47,748 nt of DNA from Cohnella lupini (GCF_003386205.1 NZ_QRDY01000029.1:1-47748), one strand, 5' to 3'; positions 17,745 to 26,001 are shown, numbered from the stretch's first letter. Notes: a model not told the origin generated them from the sequence alone. Program-made: numbers and translations.

Positions 17745-19130
17745 CTAGTGTATGGGGAAGCCGATAGGAGTACGGAGGAATAGGGATTTCGGAATAATGA
17801 CCGCCCTGTTCTTGTTCCATCCGAATCGATCCAGCGTGGCCTCCCAGACGATCGGACGCAATCGTTGGCCCTCGCTATAATACAGGCCGCCGTTCGGACC
17901 GCGGTACAGCAAATGATCGTAGAGCTCGTGCTCTTCCCATACGTTGCCTTGAAGCGGCCAGCCTTCGGGCAAGCTCCATATTTGCTTGTAACTGACAGGG
18001 ATGTACTCCTCCGCCCTAAGTCCGATAGCTTGTATCGATGCTTCGTTGCGGATCGGATATCTAATGCCGTAGCCGACGCCATGCAAGCCGCCTCCCGGAT
18101 CACGGGCTATGAAGACATCGGGATAACCTTGGGGAAAGTTGCCCAAGTCGATCGGAATTCCGGTAGGCAATGAGTGCAGGAGGGCGGAGCCGCAGCGTCC
18201 CACTCTATCTAAGCTTAAATTCATGCTCTGAAAAGTATCGTAGGAATGAACGGGCCGTTTGTACCCGCGTTCCACGCGATATACGCAGCCGTCATCGGCG
18301 AGACCATACCATCCGCTCGGCAAATCCGGAGTTAACGGAGCGTGATGAGGATGGGGGCTAGCGAATCGATCGGGTAGGAAAACGGGATCGTGGTTAAGGA
18401 TCAGCCTCTCCGGGTTAAAGCCCCATTTGCGAATGAAATTTCTCCGATTAACCGCGGCGACGCCGTAAGTGTCGATCGCGTTGGCGTTAAAGCTGCGATT
18501 TCCTTCGTGATAGACGAAGGCATCTCCGGCTAATCGGAGGAACAATCCCGATTTCAGAACGCGGTAACCGAGATCGATATCCTCATAACCTCCGACTCCG
18601 AATAACTCGTCGAAGCCTCCATGCGAGATCCAAGTGTTTTTGCGCAGCAGCATGCAGAAGCCGCTTAAGGCGGTTAGATCCTGCCACAAGGAGGGATTGT
18701 GACGATTAAAGCCTTGGGCAAACATATGATATTGCCCTTCGTTGCTTACGTCCGCCGGAATTTTCTGCATGGGTAGCACGAAGTTGGACTTCGGACCGAC
18801 GATGCCTATTCGTTCGTTGGAATGTAAGCATTGGAGCATGACGGATAACCAACGGTGGGATACGATAGTGTCGTTGTTGAGCAACAGAATGTGGTCTCCG
18901 GTCGCCAAAGCCGCGCCTTGATTGCACGCGGCGGCGAAACCCTTATTGGTTCGGTTCGCGATCAATGAAACGTCCGGCTGTTGCGATAACCAGGCAACCG
19001 AACCGTCCGTCGAACCGTTGTCAACGAAAATGAGCTCGTAAGGACTGTCCGTAAAGGTTCGTATGCTGTGAATGCAACGAAGAGTTTGATCGAGGTTGTT
19101 CATGGTAAGGATAACGATGCTTGTTAACAT
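17745..19130 (-). CDS. GT2-family glycosyltransferase with three C-terminal KRP-type repeats
   Basis: A 461-residue protein. Residues 1 to about 250 are a GT2 domain (SIVILTMNNLDQTLRC, FVDNGSTDGS, LLLNNDT as the DxD equivalent, GGYEDIDLGYR). The remaining 190 residues contain three diverged copies of a roughly 50-residue module: YRVERGYKRPVHSY to LPTGIPID, GVGYGIRYPI to LPEGWPLQ, and EGQRLRPIVW to RTPIGFPIH. The same module is found once in the GT4 at 11597. The ATG start overlaps the upstream GT4 gene by 7 nt. The module may bind the growing polymer or a surface ligand, which is inference. Confidence 0.86.
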   Translation of the reverse strand: MLTSIVILTMNNLDQTLRCIHSIRTFTDSPYELIFVDNGSTDGSVAWLSQQPDVSLIANRTNKGFAAACNQGAALATGDHILLLNNDTIVSHRWLSVMLQCLHSNERIGIVGPKSNFVLPMQKIPADVSNEGQYHMFAQGFNRHNPSLWQDLTALSGFCMLLRKNTWISHGGFDELFGVGGYEDIDLGYRVLKSGLFLRLAGDAFVYHEGNRSFNANAIDTYGVAAVNRRNFIRKWGFNPERLILNHDPVFLPDRFASPHPHHAPLTPDLPSGWYGLADDGCVYRVERGYKRPVHSYDTFQSMNLSLDRVGRCGSALLHSLPTGIPIDLGNFPQGYPDVFIARDPGGGLHGVGYGIRYPIRNEASIQAIGLRAEEYIPVSYKQIWSLPEGWPLQGNVWEEHELYDHLLYRGPNGGLYYSEGQRLRPIVWEATLDRFGWNKNRAVIIPKSLFLRTPIGFPIH

Positions 19131-20203
19131 GACGTCACCCCAACGGCCAAGAGCATGTCGGAGAAATGAGACGCGTATTTTTCCATCGAGAAATCACTCC
19201 GCACATGTTTTTTACCCTTTTCGGCAAGGGATTTTCTTAATTTTCTATCGGTGAGCACCCGCATGATCTGCCGCGCAGCTCCGTCGATATCTCCATGGTT
19301 ATAGTAAAGCCCGGTCACTTCGTCGATGATGGCCGATCGTACTCCGTCCGAATTCGAGGTGACGACCGGACATCCGCATATTAAAGCTTCCAAAGCGACA
19401 TACGGGGCACCTTCGGCTTTGGAGGTCATGCATATCGATCCGCCGGACGCGGCAATCTGCGAATAATAAGCCGGCATATGATCGCGAGGAACGTTGTGGT
19501 GGTGAATAATGTGATTTGTCAATCCTAGAGTCTCTGTCATCTCCATCAATTGTTCGTTTTCTCCGGGTACAGCTACATCGGGATCGCTGAACATCAACAA
19601 TCTGACTTTCGGCTGCATATTGACGACTTGTCTGCCGATCCTTAGAAAGTCCCGCCAATTTTTGTTGTCTTCCAACCGTCCGATCCAGACAAGGGGGGTA
19701 AAAGGCAGCCGGTCGAGCTGCGGCCCGCGGAAAGCGTCCGGATCGAAAGGGTTGGCGAATGCGAATTTCGGCTTCAGGGGATACAATTGGTGCAATAGAT
19801 CCCCGATATGCGGCGTAGAGGGATATAGCAAAGCATTGGCGTTGTTATCTACGAAAGGCAGCGCATTGAATAAATTCGTACGGGCGGCCTCTGGGGTGCC
19901 GAAGCCTTGGACCTCGAAAATGATCGGTTTGGTGAAGCCCAGCTGCCGGAACAACAACAATTTAAGAAAAAAGGATGTGACTACGATGCAATCGAAATCG
20001 TAGTAATTCAGAATATGCTTGATGGCCGGCGGGTCCGAAGCATAGAAAACAGGTATTTCCGGAGGGAGGCTAGAGGATCCGCTTCCTTGACGGAAATAAA
20101 GAAAGTGGCTGTATATCCCCTTGGAGAGAAGAGCCCTATACCTTAACCGATTCAAGGTATCCACGCCGCCGCTCGGCACGATGAATACGAATAGTACCTT
20201 CAT
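19124..20203 (-). CDS. GT4-family glycosyltransferase
   Basis: A 359-residue GT-B enzyme with a strong ribosome site (GAGGGGAGGG). The C-terminal lobe shows WIGRLEDNKNWRDFLRIG, the EGAPYVALEALICGCPVV donor-binding region with the spaced Glu pair, and TGLYYNHGD, all usual for the GT4 group. The N-terminal lobe begins MKVLFVFIVPSGGVDTLNRL. There is no membrane anchor. It is the middle gene of a leftward three-gene glycosyltransferase operon that converges on the larger operon and probably builds the same surface glycan. Confidence 0.86.
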   Translation of the reverse strand: MKVLFVFIVPSGGVDTLNRLRYRALLSKGIYSHFLYFRQGSGSSSLPPEIPVFYASDPPAIKHILNYYDFDCIVVTSFFLKLLLFRQLGFTKPIIFEVQGFGTPEAARTNLFNALPFVDNNANALLYPSTPHIGDLLHQLYPLKPKFAFANPFDPDAFRGPQLDRLPFTPLVWIGRLEDNKNWRDFLRIGRQVVNMQPKVRLLMFSDPDVAVPGENEQLMEMTETLGLTNHIIHHHNVPRDHMPAYYSQIAASGGSICMTSKAEGAPYVALEALICGCPVVTSNSDGVRSAIIDEVTGLYYNHGDIDGAARQIMRVLTDRKLRKSLAEKGKKHVRSDFSMEKYASHFSDMLLAVGVTSC

Positions 20204-20230
20204 GAAATCCCTCCCCTCGATGATCGAATG

Positions 20231-20956
20231 TCACAAGAGGTTAAGCAAAGCACGCATCTGTGGAGCGTACCGGTCGCGCACGATATTAAACTCGTGATCT
20301 ACGATCGCTTTTTTCTGCACGGATCCCATTCCCTCATGCCACCTGTATAGCGTCAGAACCTCGTTGATAAAATAGAAATCGATTCTCGTCAGATGAACTC
20401 TGAGCCAATATTCGTAATCTTGAGTGCAAGCTAATGACTCATTGAAAAAGCCGATGCGACCAGGTATCGAGCGATGCATCATGACGGTGGAACCATTAAT
20501 CGGGCAGAAGGTGAGCAAGGCTTCGATCAATTTGCGGAGACTGGGAAACTTCACGGCAAGCGCACGCATCGTAATCTGGTTGAAATTGTTGATGAGATGG
20601 AAGTCCGTACAGCTGATGAGTGCCTGGTGCTTCTCCATGAAATCGACCTGTCGGGCGATCTTGTGGGGATACATGAGATCGTCCGAGCTCAACCAAGCGA
20701 AGTATTTGCCTCCGGCAGCACGCAAGCCGTAGTTCAGGGCGCTACCCGTACCTCCGTTGGCTTTGCCGAAGTAATGGATCCGGGAACGGAAGGGATCCAG
20801 CTTATTCTGATGAATGGTCGAACCGTCGTCCACGACGAGTATTTCGATATTAGGGTACGTTTGGTTGAGCACGCTAGCAACCGCTTGGTCGATGTAAGGA
20901 CAATTGTAGAACGGAATAATTACGCTGACGAGCGGAAAAAGATCATTATTCGCCAT
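20231..20956 (-). CDS. GT2-family glycosyltransferase
   Basis: A 241-residue GT-A enzyme with GGAGG 5 nt before its ATG. It contains VSVIIPFYNCPYIDQA, VVDDGST, KANGGTGSALNYG, WLSSDD and CTQDYEYWLRV. It is clearly paralogous to the GT2 at 16969-17706 (same VIIPFYN..PYI start and GGT.SALN.G segment). First gene of the leftward operon, preceded by a CATAAACTA element. Acceptor unknown. Confidence 0.87.
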   Translation of the reverse strand: MANNDLFPLVSVIIPFYNCPYIDQAVASVLNQTYPNIEILVVDDGSTIHQNKLDPFRSRIHYFGKANGGTGSALNYGLRAAGGKYFAWLSSDDLMYPHKIARQVDFMEKHQALISCTDFHLINNFNQITMRALAVKFPSLRKLIEALLTFCPINGSTVMMHRSIPGRIGFFNESLACTQDYEYWLRVHLTRIDFYFINEVLTLYRWHEGMGSVQKKAIVDHEFNIVRDRYAPQMRALLNLL

Positions 20957-20993
20957 AGTTACCTCCAGACCGAATGAGCAAAGTGGTATGTGC

Positions 20994-21002
20994 TAGTTTA
21001 TG
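20994..21002 (-). promoter_or_regulatory. Sigma-K-like -10 (CATAAACTA)
   Basis: CATAAACTA is a perfect match to the sigma-K -10 consensus CATANNNTA, on the minus strand about 38 nt before the GT2 start codon. The -35 is unclear. It would put the leftward glycosyltransferase operon under late mother-cell control, which fits the CgeB genes next door. The rest of the 20,957-21,253 gap shows only the terminator at 21,166. Confidence 0.35.
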
Positions 21003-21165
21003 TGGACAGGACACTTGCCGCCACGACGGTTGAACCAGTCGTAACTGCCTATTTTCAACCGAATGTCGAAGGGATTGAGATTCGAAGCGAATACCTGAGG
21101 TTGAACATGGGGAGGCTTGGGCGCCGGGAAACAGAGACAAGCATACTCGTGACTTCTTGGGTAGC

Positions 21166-21203
21166 AAAAAGACCCGTAACGGTTTGGCGTGCCGTTACGG
21201 GTC
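21166..21203 (-). terminator. Intrinsic terminator downstream of fabH
   Basis: On the minus strand a perfect 12-bp stem (GACCCGTAACGG with its complement) is followed by TTTTT. A third copy of the arm CCGTTACGGGT lies at 21244-21254, just after the fabH stop codon, so two alternative hairpins could form. Confidence 0.85.
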
Positions 21204-21253
21204 TTGGTGTTGGTTGGTGTGGTGAAGTTAGCGGCATGCGGTGCCGTTACGGG

Positions 21254-22231
21254 TTATAGCGTCCACCGAAGAAGCAAGCCGGATTGCGTGAGGCCGGAAC
21301 CGAAGCCGTAAAGCGCGATAAGCTGACCCGGCTGCAGCTTGCCTTCCGAGTAAGCCGCTTCTAGAGCAAGCGGAATCGATGCCGCGGAAGTATTGCCGTT
21401 GCGGACGACGCTTTGCAGAGCCTTCTCGAAAGGGAGCTCCAAACGTTCGCAGATGGCTTCGATCATCCTGAGGTTAGCGCTATGCGGTATAAACCAATCC
21501 AGATCGTTCATCGACAAGCCGGCATTCTGCAGGAGATCGCGGACGCCGTCGGGGACGGTCGTTAATGCCCATTTATATACTTCCCGGCCGTTTTGCACGA
21601 TTTTATGATCATCGCTGCAGTATACCTGCATTCCGCCGGAACCGTCGGTACTGGCGTTGGAAGAAAGGAACGCCCCTTGGTCCGCAGCCTCCACGAGCAC
21701 CGCTCCTGCCCCGTCGCCGAACAGGATGCATGTAGAGCGGTCCGTGTAGTCCGTAATCTTCGTGAGCGTCTCGGCTCCTACGACAAGCACTTTGCGATAG
21801 CTCCCCGTCATGATCAATCCGTTAGCGAGCTGCAGCGAAGATACGAATCCGGCGCAAGCCGCGCTGACGTCCATGGCTAAGCATCTCGAAGCCCCGATTG
21901 CTTGCTGAATCATGGAAGCTACCGAAGGAAAGGGCATATCGGGCGTAGTCGTCGCGACCAATATGGCATCGATGGAAGCTGCTTCGACCGATGGAAACCG
22001 GCGCAATAAGTTTTGAACGGCCGCGATGGCCAAATGGCTCGTATTTTGATCGACGTCGGCTTGATGGCGCTCTTCGATACCCGTTCGGCGCACGATCCAT
22101 TCATGATCGGTGTCGACCAATTTCTCTATATCCGCGTTCGTGATGACGCGTTCCGGTACATAACTGCCGATTGCCGAAATTCGGGCATTAGAGACGAAAG
22201 AAGGAAGCTCTGTTTGTTGTGCTTGGGTCAT
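21254..22231 (-). CDS. fabH: Beta-ketoacyl-ACP synthase III
   Basis: A 325-residue thiolase-fold enzyme that condenses acyl-CoA with malonyl-ACP to start fatty acid synthesis. ATG 22231 is preferred: GGGAG lies 8-9 nt upstream, and the longer in-frame start at 22261 would sit close to the operator. The catalytic triad is visible: Cys126 in SAACAGF, His in FIPHSANLRM and Asn in RNGNTSAAS. Ends in the expected GSGLTQSGLLLRW. It is transcribed from its own sigma-A promoter with a FapR operator. It is probably a FabHB-type second copy, since it stands alone without fabF. Confidence 0.95.
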   Translation of the reverse strand: MTQAQQTELPSFVSNARISAIGSYVPERVITNADIEKLVDTDHEWIVRRTGIEERHQADVDQNTSHLAIAAVQNLLRRFPSVEAASIDAILVATTTPDMPFPSVASMIQQAIGASRCLAMDVSAACAGFVSSLQLANGLIMTGSYRKVLVVGAETLTKITDYTDRSTCILFGDGAGAVLVEAADQGAFLSSNASTDGSGGMQVYCSDDHKIVQNGREVYKWALTTVPDGVRDLLQNAGLSMNDLDWFIPHSANLRMIEAICERLELPFEKALQSVVRNGNTSAASIPLALEAAYSEGKLQPGQLIALYGFGSGLTQSGLLLRWTL

Positions 22232-22263
22232 CGATAACACTCCCGTCCATTTGATTAGCATTT

Positions 22264-22288
22264 GGTATTAGTACCTGATATTAATACC
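22264..22288. promoter_or_regulatory. FapR operator
   Basis: TTAGTACCTGATATTAA (22268-22284) differs at one position from the B. subtilis FapR site TTAGTACCTGATACTAA. It is embedded in a longer palindrome (GGTATTA ... TAATACC). It overlaps the expected transcription start of fabH. FapR represses fatty-acid genes and is released by malonyl-CoA, so fabH here is predicted to belong to that regulon. Confidence 0.88.
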
Positions 22289-22291
22289 ATC

Positions 22292-22320
22292 ATATTACGT
22301 CTTTTTTATAGGAAAGTCAA
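22292..22320 (-). promoter_or_regulatory. fabH sigma-A promoter
   Basis: On the minus strand TTGACT (22315-22320), a 17-bp spacer and TAATAT (22292-22297). The FapR palindrome begins just downstream, the classical arrangement for repression. Confidence 0.82.
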
Positions 22321-22610
22321 TTGAGTGGTGTCAGAATTGTAGAGAATGGTTGCAGAATTTTTGATAGTAAACGATCATATATACAGATAATATACACAAA
22401 ATTGTATTTTTATAATTGACAACCATTGCTCACAGAGCTTCCGTCCTGTTGAAGGTTAACTTGTCCTTCAGAACCCATCAACTGCGGTCTGGACTATTCT
22501 CGCTAAAATTCCCAATTACTGAAAAATTATTCAGAGAAATGTTGAACAGTGAGCTATTATTGGATCTCGTCTGCGGGCATTCCAAAACTCTGAAATACTA
22601 AGTGTACAAG
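22321..22610. other. Intergenic stretch without recognisable gene
   Basis: AT-rich DNA at the boundary between the GC-richer chromosomal block and the accessory island. Only a short open frame (61 codons at 22416-22601) without a ribosome site is present. I see no promoter, repeat or RNA signature I can support. Confidence 0.5.
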
Positions 22611-22638
22611 AAAAAAACAGCACCAACGCAGGTGCTGT
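22611..22638 (-). terminator. Intrinsic terminator for the 92-aa gene
   Basis: Minus strand: ACAGCACC pairs with GGTGCTGT around a 6-nt loop, followed by a T run (the A7 run at 22611-22617 on +). Confidence 0.8.
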
Positions 22639-22652
22639 TTGTCAAAGATTAT

Positions 22653-22931
22653 CTAGTTAGTGACCCAAACCTTAAAAAAGATATTCCCATCTGGAAATTC
22701 ACAATCACAATGGACATTAAATCTAAATCCATGAATCGTGTTACTCCTTATAAGTTCAAATACTAATGCAGAAGCAATTTTTTCATCATTTGTAATATAA
22801 CCATCATACTTATTCCCAATTTCATTAAATGGAACACTATAAGCCCATTCATGCGATTCTCTCATTGTTTCAAAATACTGTTCGTCAAAATACCATTTTA
22901 TATTAGTGGGATATTGATTGTTCGTTGCCAT
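22653..22931 (-). CDS. Hypothetical 92-aa protein
   Basis: A small soluble protein with many aromatic residues (NIKWYFDEQYFETM near the N-terminus, IHGFRFNVHCDCEFPDG near the C-terminus). A TGAGGATGA ribosome site lies 8 nt before the ATG and a good terminator follows, so it looks like a real single-gene unit. No family recognised. It lies in the AT-rich island and downstream of gene remnants on the same strand. Confidence 0.65.
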   Translation of the reverse strand: MATNNQYPTNIKWYFDEQYFETMRESHEWAYSVPFNEIGNKYDGYITNDEKIASALVFELIRSNTIHGFRFNVHCDCEFPDGNIFFKVWVTN

Positions 22932-22960
22932 TTTAGTTCATCCTCAGAAAGTTTTTATAA

Positions 22961-23149
22961 TTATTGCACCTTACACTCTATAGTAATGGTTCCGGAGGCT
23001 CCTGAACCACTGTATGCAAAATGAAGATCTAAAACATCCCCAAACTGTAAAGACGCAGGGGAAGGTGAGCCAGAATAATTATAAGTTGAAAGAGAACCGT
23101 GAACAGAAGTGTCCGTCCAATAAAAACCAACCAGTATTATAGAGACGGT
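22961..23149 (-). pseudogene. C-terminal gene remnant without start codon
   Basis: An open stretch of 62 codons ending at TAA 22961-22963. It reads WTDTSVHGSLSTYNYSG and later GSGASGTITIECKVQ, which looks like the C-terminal beta strands of a secreted or structural protein. It has no start codon or ribosome site and follows an in-frame stop at 23150. Unknown family. Confidence 0.4.
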
Positions 23150-23152
23150 TTA

Positions 23153-23317
23153 TTGATCCCTTCGATGTTTGGAATCAATTTGTTTGAAGTGTATGCTTCT
23201 TTTTTTTTCCTGAGAAATCAACTGACTTGCAGAACAATGGGGCAGATTAAAGCGTTCAGATAGATCTTTTCATAGGGAAGTTTTGCCGACCCCATGTATG
23301 CCCCCAATCAATATCAT
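23153..23317 (-). pseudogene. Remnant of a P-loop ATPase/kinase
   Basis: From ATG 23317 the frame reads MILIGGIHGVGKTSL with a Walker A motif (GIHGVGKT), then an in-frame TGA (23270-23272), then KDLSERFNLPHCSASQLIS, which continues as such P-loop proteins normally do. It is cut off by TAA at 23150-23152. Only the first 50 or so residues of the ancestral protein remain, so the gene is dead. Confidence 0.5.
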
Positions 23318-23431
23318 CTTTTTCAATCGTCTCTCTCCCAACTTTTGAAATCCTCGAATTAAAAAGAAAATACCGATACCAACTATTCTAATATATGGTA
23401 ACATTGGAGGGAATATATATTCAATAAGGAC

Positions 23432-24490
23432 GTGACAACTTTGGAAGGGTATATCCAGCATAAGCTTTTTTCTGAAATTGAGCTTATAGATCCTTTTTTT
23501 GATAGTCTCAAAATAGATTATCCAGAATTCGAAAACTGGTTTGCGAGAAAAGTTAAAGAAAAAGCATTTGTTATGAGCAACCCCCAAGGGAAATTAGAGG
23601 CATTCCTCTATTTAAAAATTGAGAATGGGCCGATTGAAGATGTCACTCCAGCTATTTTGGTAAGTCGCGTATTAAAAATAGGTACAATGAAAATCAATCC
23701 GCATGGAACCAGGTTAGGAGAGCGATTTATTAAGAAAACTTTAGATGTTGCAATTAGCGAAGGTGTCGAGGGCATTTATGTTACTGTGTTTTCTAAGCAC
23801 GAGGCACTGGTTACTCTCTTTAAGAAGTACGGGTTTTCTCAGCGGTCAACAAAATCATCCGTGTCGGGTACTGAACTTGTATTGTGGAAATCACTAAACG
23901 ACGTGCAAAAAAATACACTATTGGACTATCCGAGAATAAGTCAAAGGGGAAAGAGAAAACATATACTCTCTATTTATCCCGACTTTCATACTCGACTTTT
24001 TCCTGATTCAATCTTAAATAACGAACATTTCGATGTTCTCGAGGATGTTTCTCATACTAATAGTATTCATAAGGTCTTTATTTCGGCAGCTCCAGTATCT
24101 GGACTTAGACCAGGAGATATAATTGTTATTTATCGAACTTCTGATAACCTGGCGCCAGCAAGGTATCGATCCGTTGCTACGTCAATCTGTGTCGTAGAAG
24201 AAGTTAAATCTAAACAGAACTTTAGTAATGCTGCTTCATTTATAGATTATTGTGATAAGTATAGCGTATACACTGCAAAGGAATTACATGGGATCTATGT
24301 TGAAAGAAAACGGCATTACGTAATAAAAATGGTGTATAATATTGCTCTTAGGAAGAAGTTGACTCGTGGGCGACTGATGGACGAACTCGGGATTGAGGCT
24401 AGTCGTTGGACGTTTTTTGAACTTACCGACAATCAGTTTGATTCCATATTGCAGGCAGGTGACGCACATGAAAGTCTTGTTATCGATTAA
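23432..24490 (+). CDS. GNAT acetyltransferase domain fused to a C-terminal domain of unknown function
   Basis: 352 residues from GTG 23432; TTG 23441 has a better spaced AAGGA site. Residues about 30-155 show a GNAT-like fold, with FLYLKIENGPIED, VSRVLKIGTMKINP, GTRLGERFIKKTLD as the acetyl-CoA loop region and VFSKHEALVTLFKKYGF near the end. Residues about 180-350 are a separate alpha/beta domain (RPGDIIVIYRTSD is reminiscent of PUA/EVE-like folds). It overlaps by 23 nt an ASCH-domain gene, so the two are coupled. A nucleotide- or RNA-modifying role is possible; the substrate is unknown. Confidence 0.75.
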   Translation: MTTLEGYIQHKLFSEIELIDPFFDSLKIDYPEFENWFARKVKEKAFVMSNPQGKLEAFLYLKIENGPIEDVTPAILVSRVLKIGTMKINPHGTRLGERFIKKTLDVAISEGVEGIYVTVFSKHEALVTLFKKYGFSQRSTKSSVSGTELVLWKSLNDVQKNTLLDYPRISQRGKRKHILSIYPDFHTRLFPDSILNNEHFDVLEDVSHTNSIHKVFISAAPVSGLRPGDIIVIYRTSDNLAPARYRSVATSICVVEEVKSKQNFSNAASFIDYCDKYSVYTAKELHGIYVERKRHYVIKMVYNIALRKKLTRGRLMDELGIEASRWTFFELTDNQFDSILQAGDAHESLVID

Positions 24491-24839
24491 ACCCGAGTTT
24501 GTTGAAAAGATTTTTACTGGAGAAAAGAAATTCGAATATCGTCGAACTATTTTCAAAAGAGATGTAGAGTCAATTGTTGTGTATTCAACAAAGCCGGAAG
24601 GGAAAATTGTTGGAGAATTATTTATAGAGTATATATTAAACGATTCTCCGGACTCTATCTGGTCATCCACAAAAAAGGATTCTGGCATCAGTTATAGCTT
24701 CTTTCAAGAATACTTTGGAGACCGAACAGCGGGGTATGCAATAAAGATAGCTAAGGCTGTTCAATATGAAACTCCTTACGATCCTATCCAGCAAGACAGT
24801 AGTTTTCGAGCTCCACAGTCGTTCTGTTATATTGATTAA
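24468..24839 (+). CDS. ASCH/PUA-like domain protein
   Basis: A 123-residue protein starting at ATG 24468 inside the upstream gene (AGGTG site). The N-terminus LLSIKPEFVEKIFTGEKKF followed by EYRR matches ASCH-domain proteins of the COG4933 type. ASCH folds are PUA-like and are thought to bind RNA or modified nucleosides. No HTH part is visible, so this is the ASCH domain alone. The pairing with a GNAT protein suggests a two-component module. It is followed by an integron-like element at 24856. Confidence 0.8.
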   Translation: MKVLLSIKPEFVEKIFTGEKKFEYRRTIFKRDVESIVVYSTKPEGKIVGELFIEYILNDSPDSIWSSTKKDSGISYSFFQEYFGDRTAGYAIKIAKAVQYETPYDPIQQDSSFRAPQSFCYID

Positions 24840-24855
24840 ATGCTTAGGGTCTTTA

Positions 24856-24940
24856 AACTAAGGGCGAACGATATCGTATCGAAACAAGGAGCAGCTGCCA
24901 TTGGCAATTGCTCCTTGTTTTCATTGAAGTAACGGGAGTT
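24856..24940. repeat. Cassette-type intergenic element E1 (isolated copy)
   Basis: Left core AACTAAGGGCGAACGATATC, a terminator-type hairpin with a perfect 12-bp stem (AAACAAGGAGCA at 24882-24893 with TGCTCCTTGTTT at 24909-24920), and right core GTAACGGGAG (from 24929). It has the same architecture and spacing as the elements at 41711, 44145, 45010 and 45893, but lies 16 kb away from that array. Confidence 0.7.
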
Positions 24941-24987
24941 TAGTTCAATAAAGGAACCTGATACAATAGAAAATATACATATAGGAT

Positions 24988-25104
24988 ATGGAGAATAACA
25001 AATCTAACGCATGGTCACCTGAGAACTTAGAGAAGATCATGAACGCACTCGAGTTAGCGGACATTGTAGAATTGATCGAATACCAAAAAGAGCAGGAGGG
25101 ATGA
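24988..25104 (+). CDS. Possible 38-aa peptide
   Basis: ATG 24988 to TGA 25104, reading MENNKSNAWSPENLEKIMNA and ending in YQKEQEG. The composition is protein-like, but the ribosome site is weak. It lies directly after element E1 at the distance where cassette genes start, and its stop lies inside a terminator. Low confidence. Confidence 0.35.
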   Translation: MENNKSNAWSPENLEKIMNALELADIVELIEYQKEQEG

Positions 25105-25119
25105 CCTCACTGCTCTTTT
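25086..25119. terminator. Bidirectional terminator
   Basis: AAAAGAGCAG pairs with CTGCTCTTTT, with A and T runs on both flanks. It can end the small + peptide gene and the minus-strand stalk-domain gene. Confidence 0.8.
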
Positions 25120-25141
25120 TTGTTTGAATCTAAAACTAGAA

Positions 25142-25822
25142 TTAAATCATGAATACAATTTTGAAATCTTCTTTATCGATGTACTGCCACAAGCCACCAT
25201 AAAGAGTGAATTTTTCAGCGTTCGGATTAGAGATACCACGAAAGTTAACATTTCCTGTTACTGACTGACCCGAGCGTAAGTAGAGACTATCGTAGAAGAT
25301 TCTATCTTGATCAATGTACTTGAGGGTATTCTTACCATCATAAAGCTCCCATGTAGAAGTCATTGTCTCACCCTTATCTGAGACGGAAGAATTGTTAGTC
25401 AATGTGAAATTAAATGTTACTCCGCTACTCGAAGCTGAATATGAATTTACAGTTAACGACATTCCGTTTGTAGCGTTAATTGTGTAAGGTAAATCAGTTT
25501 GTGTAATAAACTTAGGAGCTGGTGCTGGTGCTGGTGCTGGTGTTGGTGTTGGTGTTGGTTTAGCCGAAGGTGTTGGAGTTGGTTTTGGTTCATCAATTCT
25601 AATAATACCGGTTTTTGTGTCGACTTTGGTTTTAATGCCCTTTAGGTTTGCGGCTAAAGCGGATACCGGTATGTAAGTTGCACCGTTTATAACCTTAATG
25701 TCTGCTTTTACTGTTTTTCCGTTAATTACGAGAGAGTACTTAACGGCTGCGTACGCACCAAACCCAATCGAAAATGAAACTACAAATAAAACTAATACAA
25801 TAAGTCCCAGTTTACTTTTCAT
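25142..25822 (-). CDS. Secreted protein with stalk domain and Pro-Thr/Pro-Ala linker
   Basis: A 226-residue protein; ATG 25822 has AAGGAG 7 nt upstream. Signal peptide (GLIVLVLFVVSFSIGFGAYA), then a short copper-amine-oxidase N-terminal-like domain (LVINGKTVKADIKVINGATY, then IPVSALAANL), then a low-complexity linker of KPTPTP and APAPAP repeats, then a C-terminal beta-sandwich domain of about 110 residues (VTFNFTLTNNSSVSDKG, SGQSVTGNVNFRG). The last part resembles DUF4352-like immunoglobulin folds, but I am not sure. Probably a cell-wall-associated lipid-free secreted protein. Confidence 0.8.
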   Translation of the reverse strand: MKSKLGLIVLVLFVVSFSIGFGAYAAVKYSLVINGKTVKADIKVINGATYIPVSALAANLKGIKTKVDTKTGIIRIDEPKPTPTPSAKPTPTPTPAPAPAPAPKFITQTDLPYTINATNGMSLTVNSYSASSSGVTFNFTLTNNSSVSDKGETMTSTWELYDGKNTLKYIDQDRIFYDSLYLRSGQSVTGNVNFRGISNPNAEKFTLYGGLWQYIDKEDFKIVFMI

Positions 25823-25973
25823 TTGAATCTCCTTAGTGTTCCTCATCGGCTGAGGTATTTGCTAATAGGTCATTGAGACTATTTTACTACGCATGGTTAT
25901 TTATGGAAATCAGCAATTTCACACTCTTCAAAAGAACCATTGTTTAAACTATGAGGGAATAGACGACGACCGA

Positions 25974-26001
25974 TTCCTGTTGGCCGGATGGCCAACAGGA
26001 A
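25974..26001. repeat. Perfect 12-bp inverted repeat of unknown role
   Basis: TTCCTGTTGGCC and GGCCAACAGGAA flank a GGAT loop. No T run follows, so it is not a standard terminator. It is the only notable structure in the gene-free stretch 25,847-26,204. Confidence 0.6.

Noticed and set aside
22416..22601. 61-codon open frame
   Set aside because: No ribosome site, no protein-like features; probably chance in AT-rich DNA.
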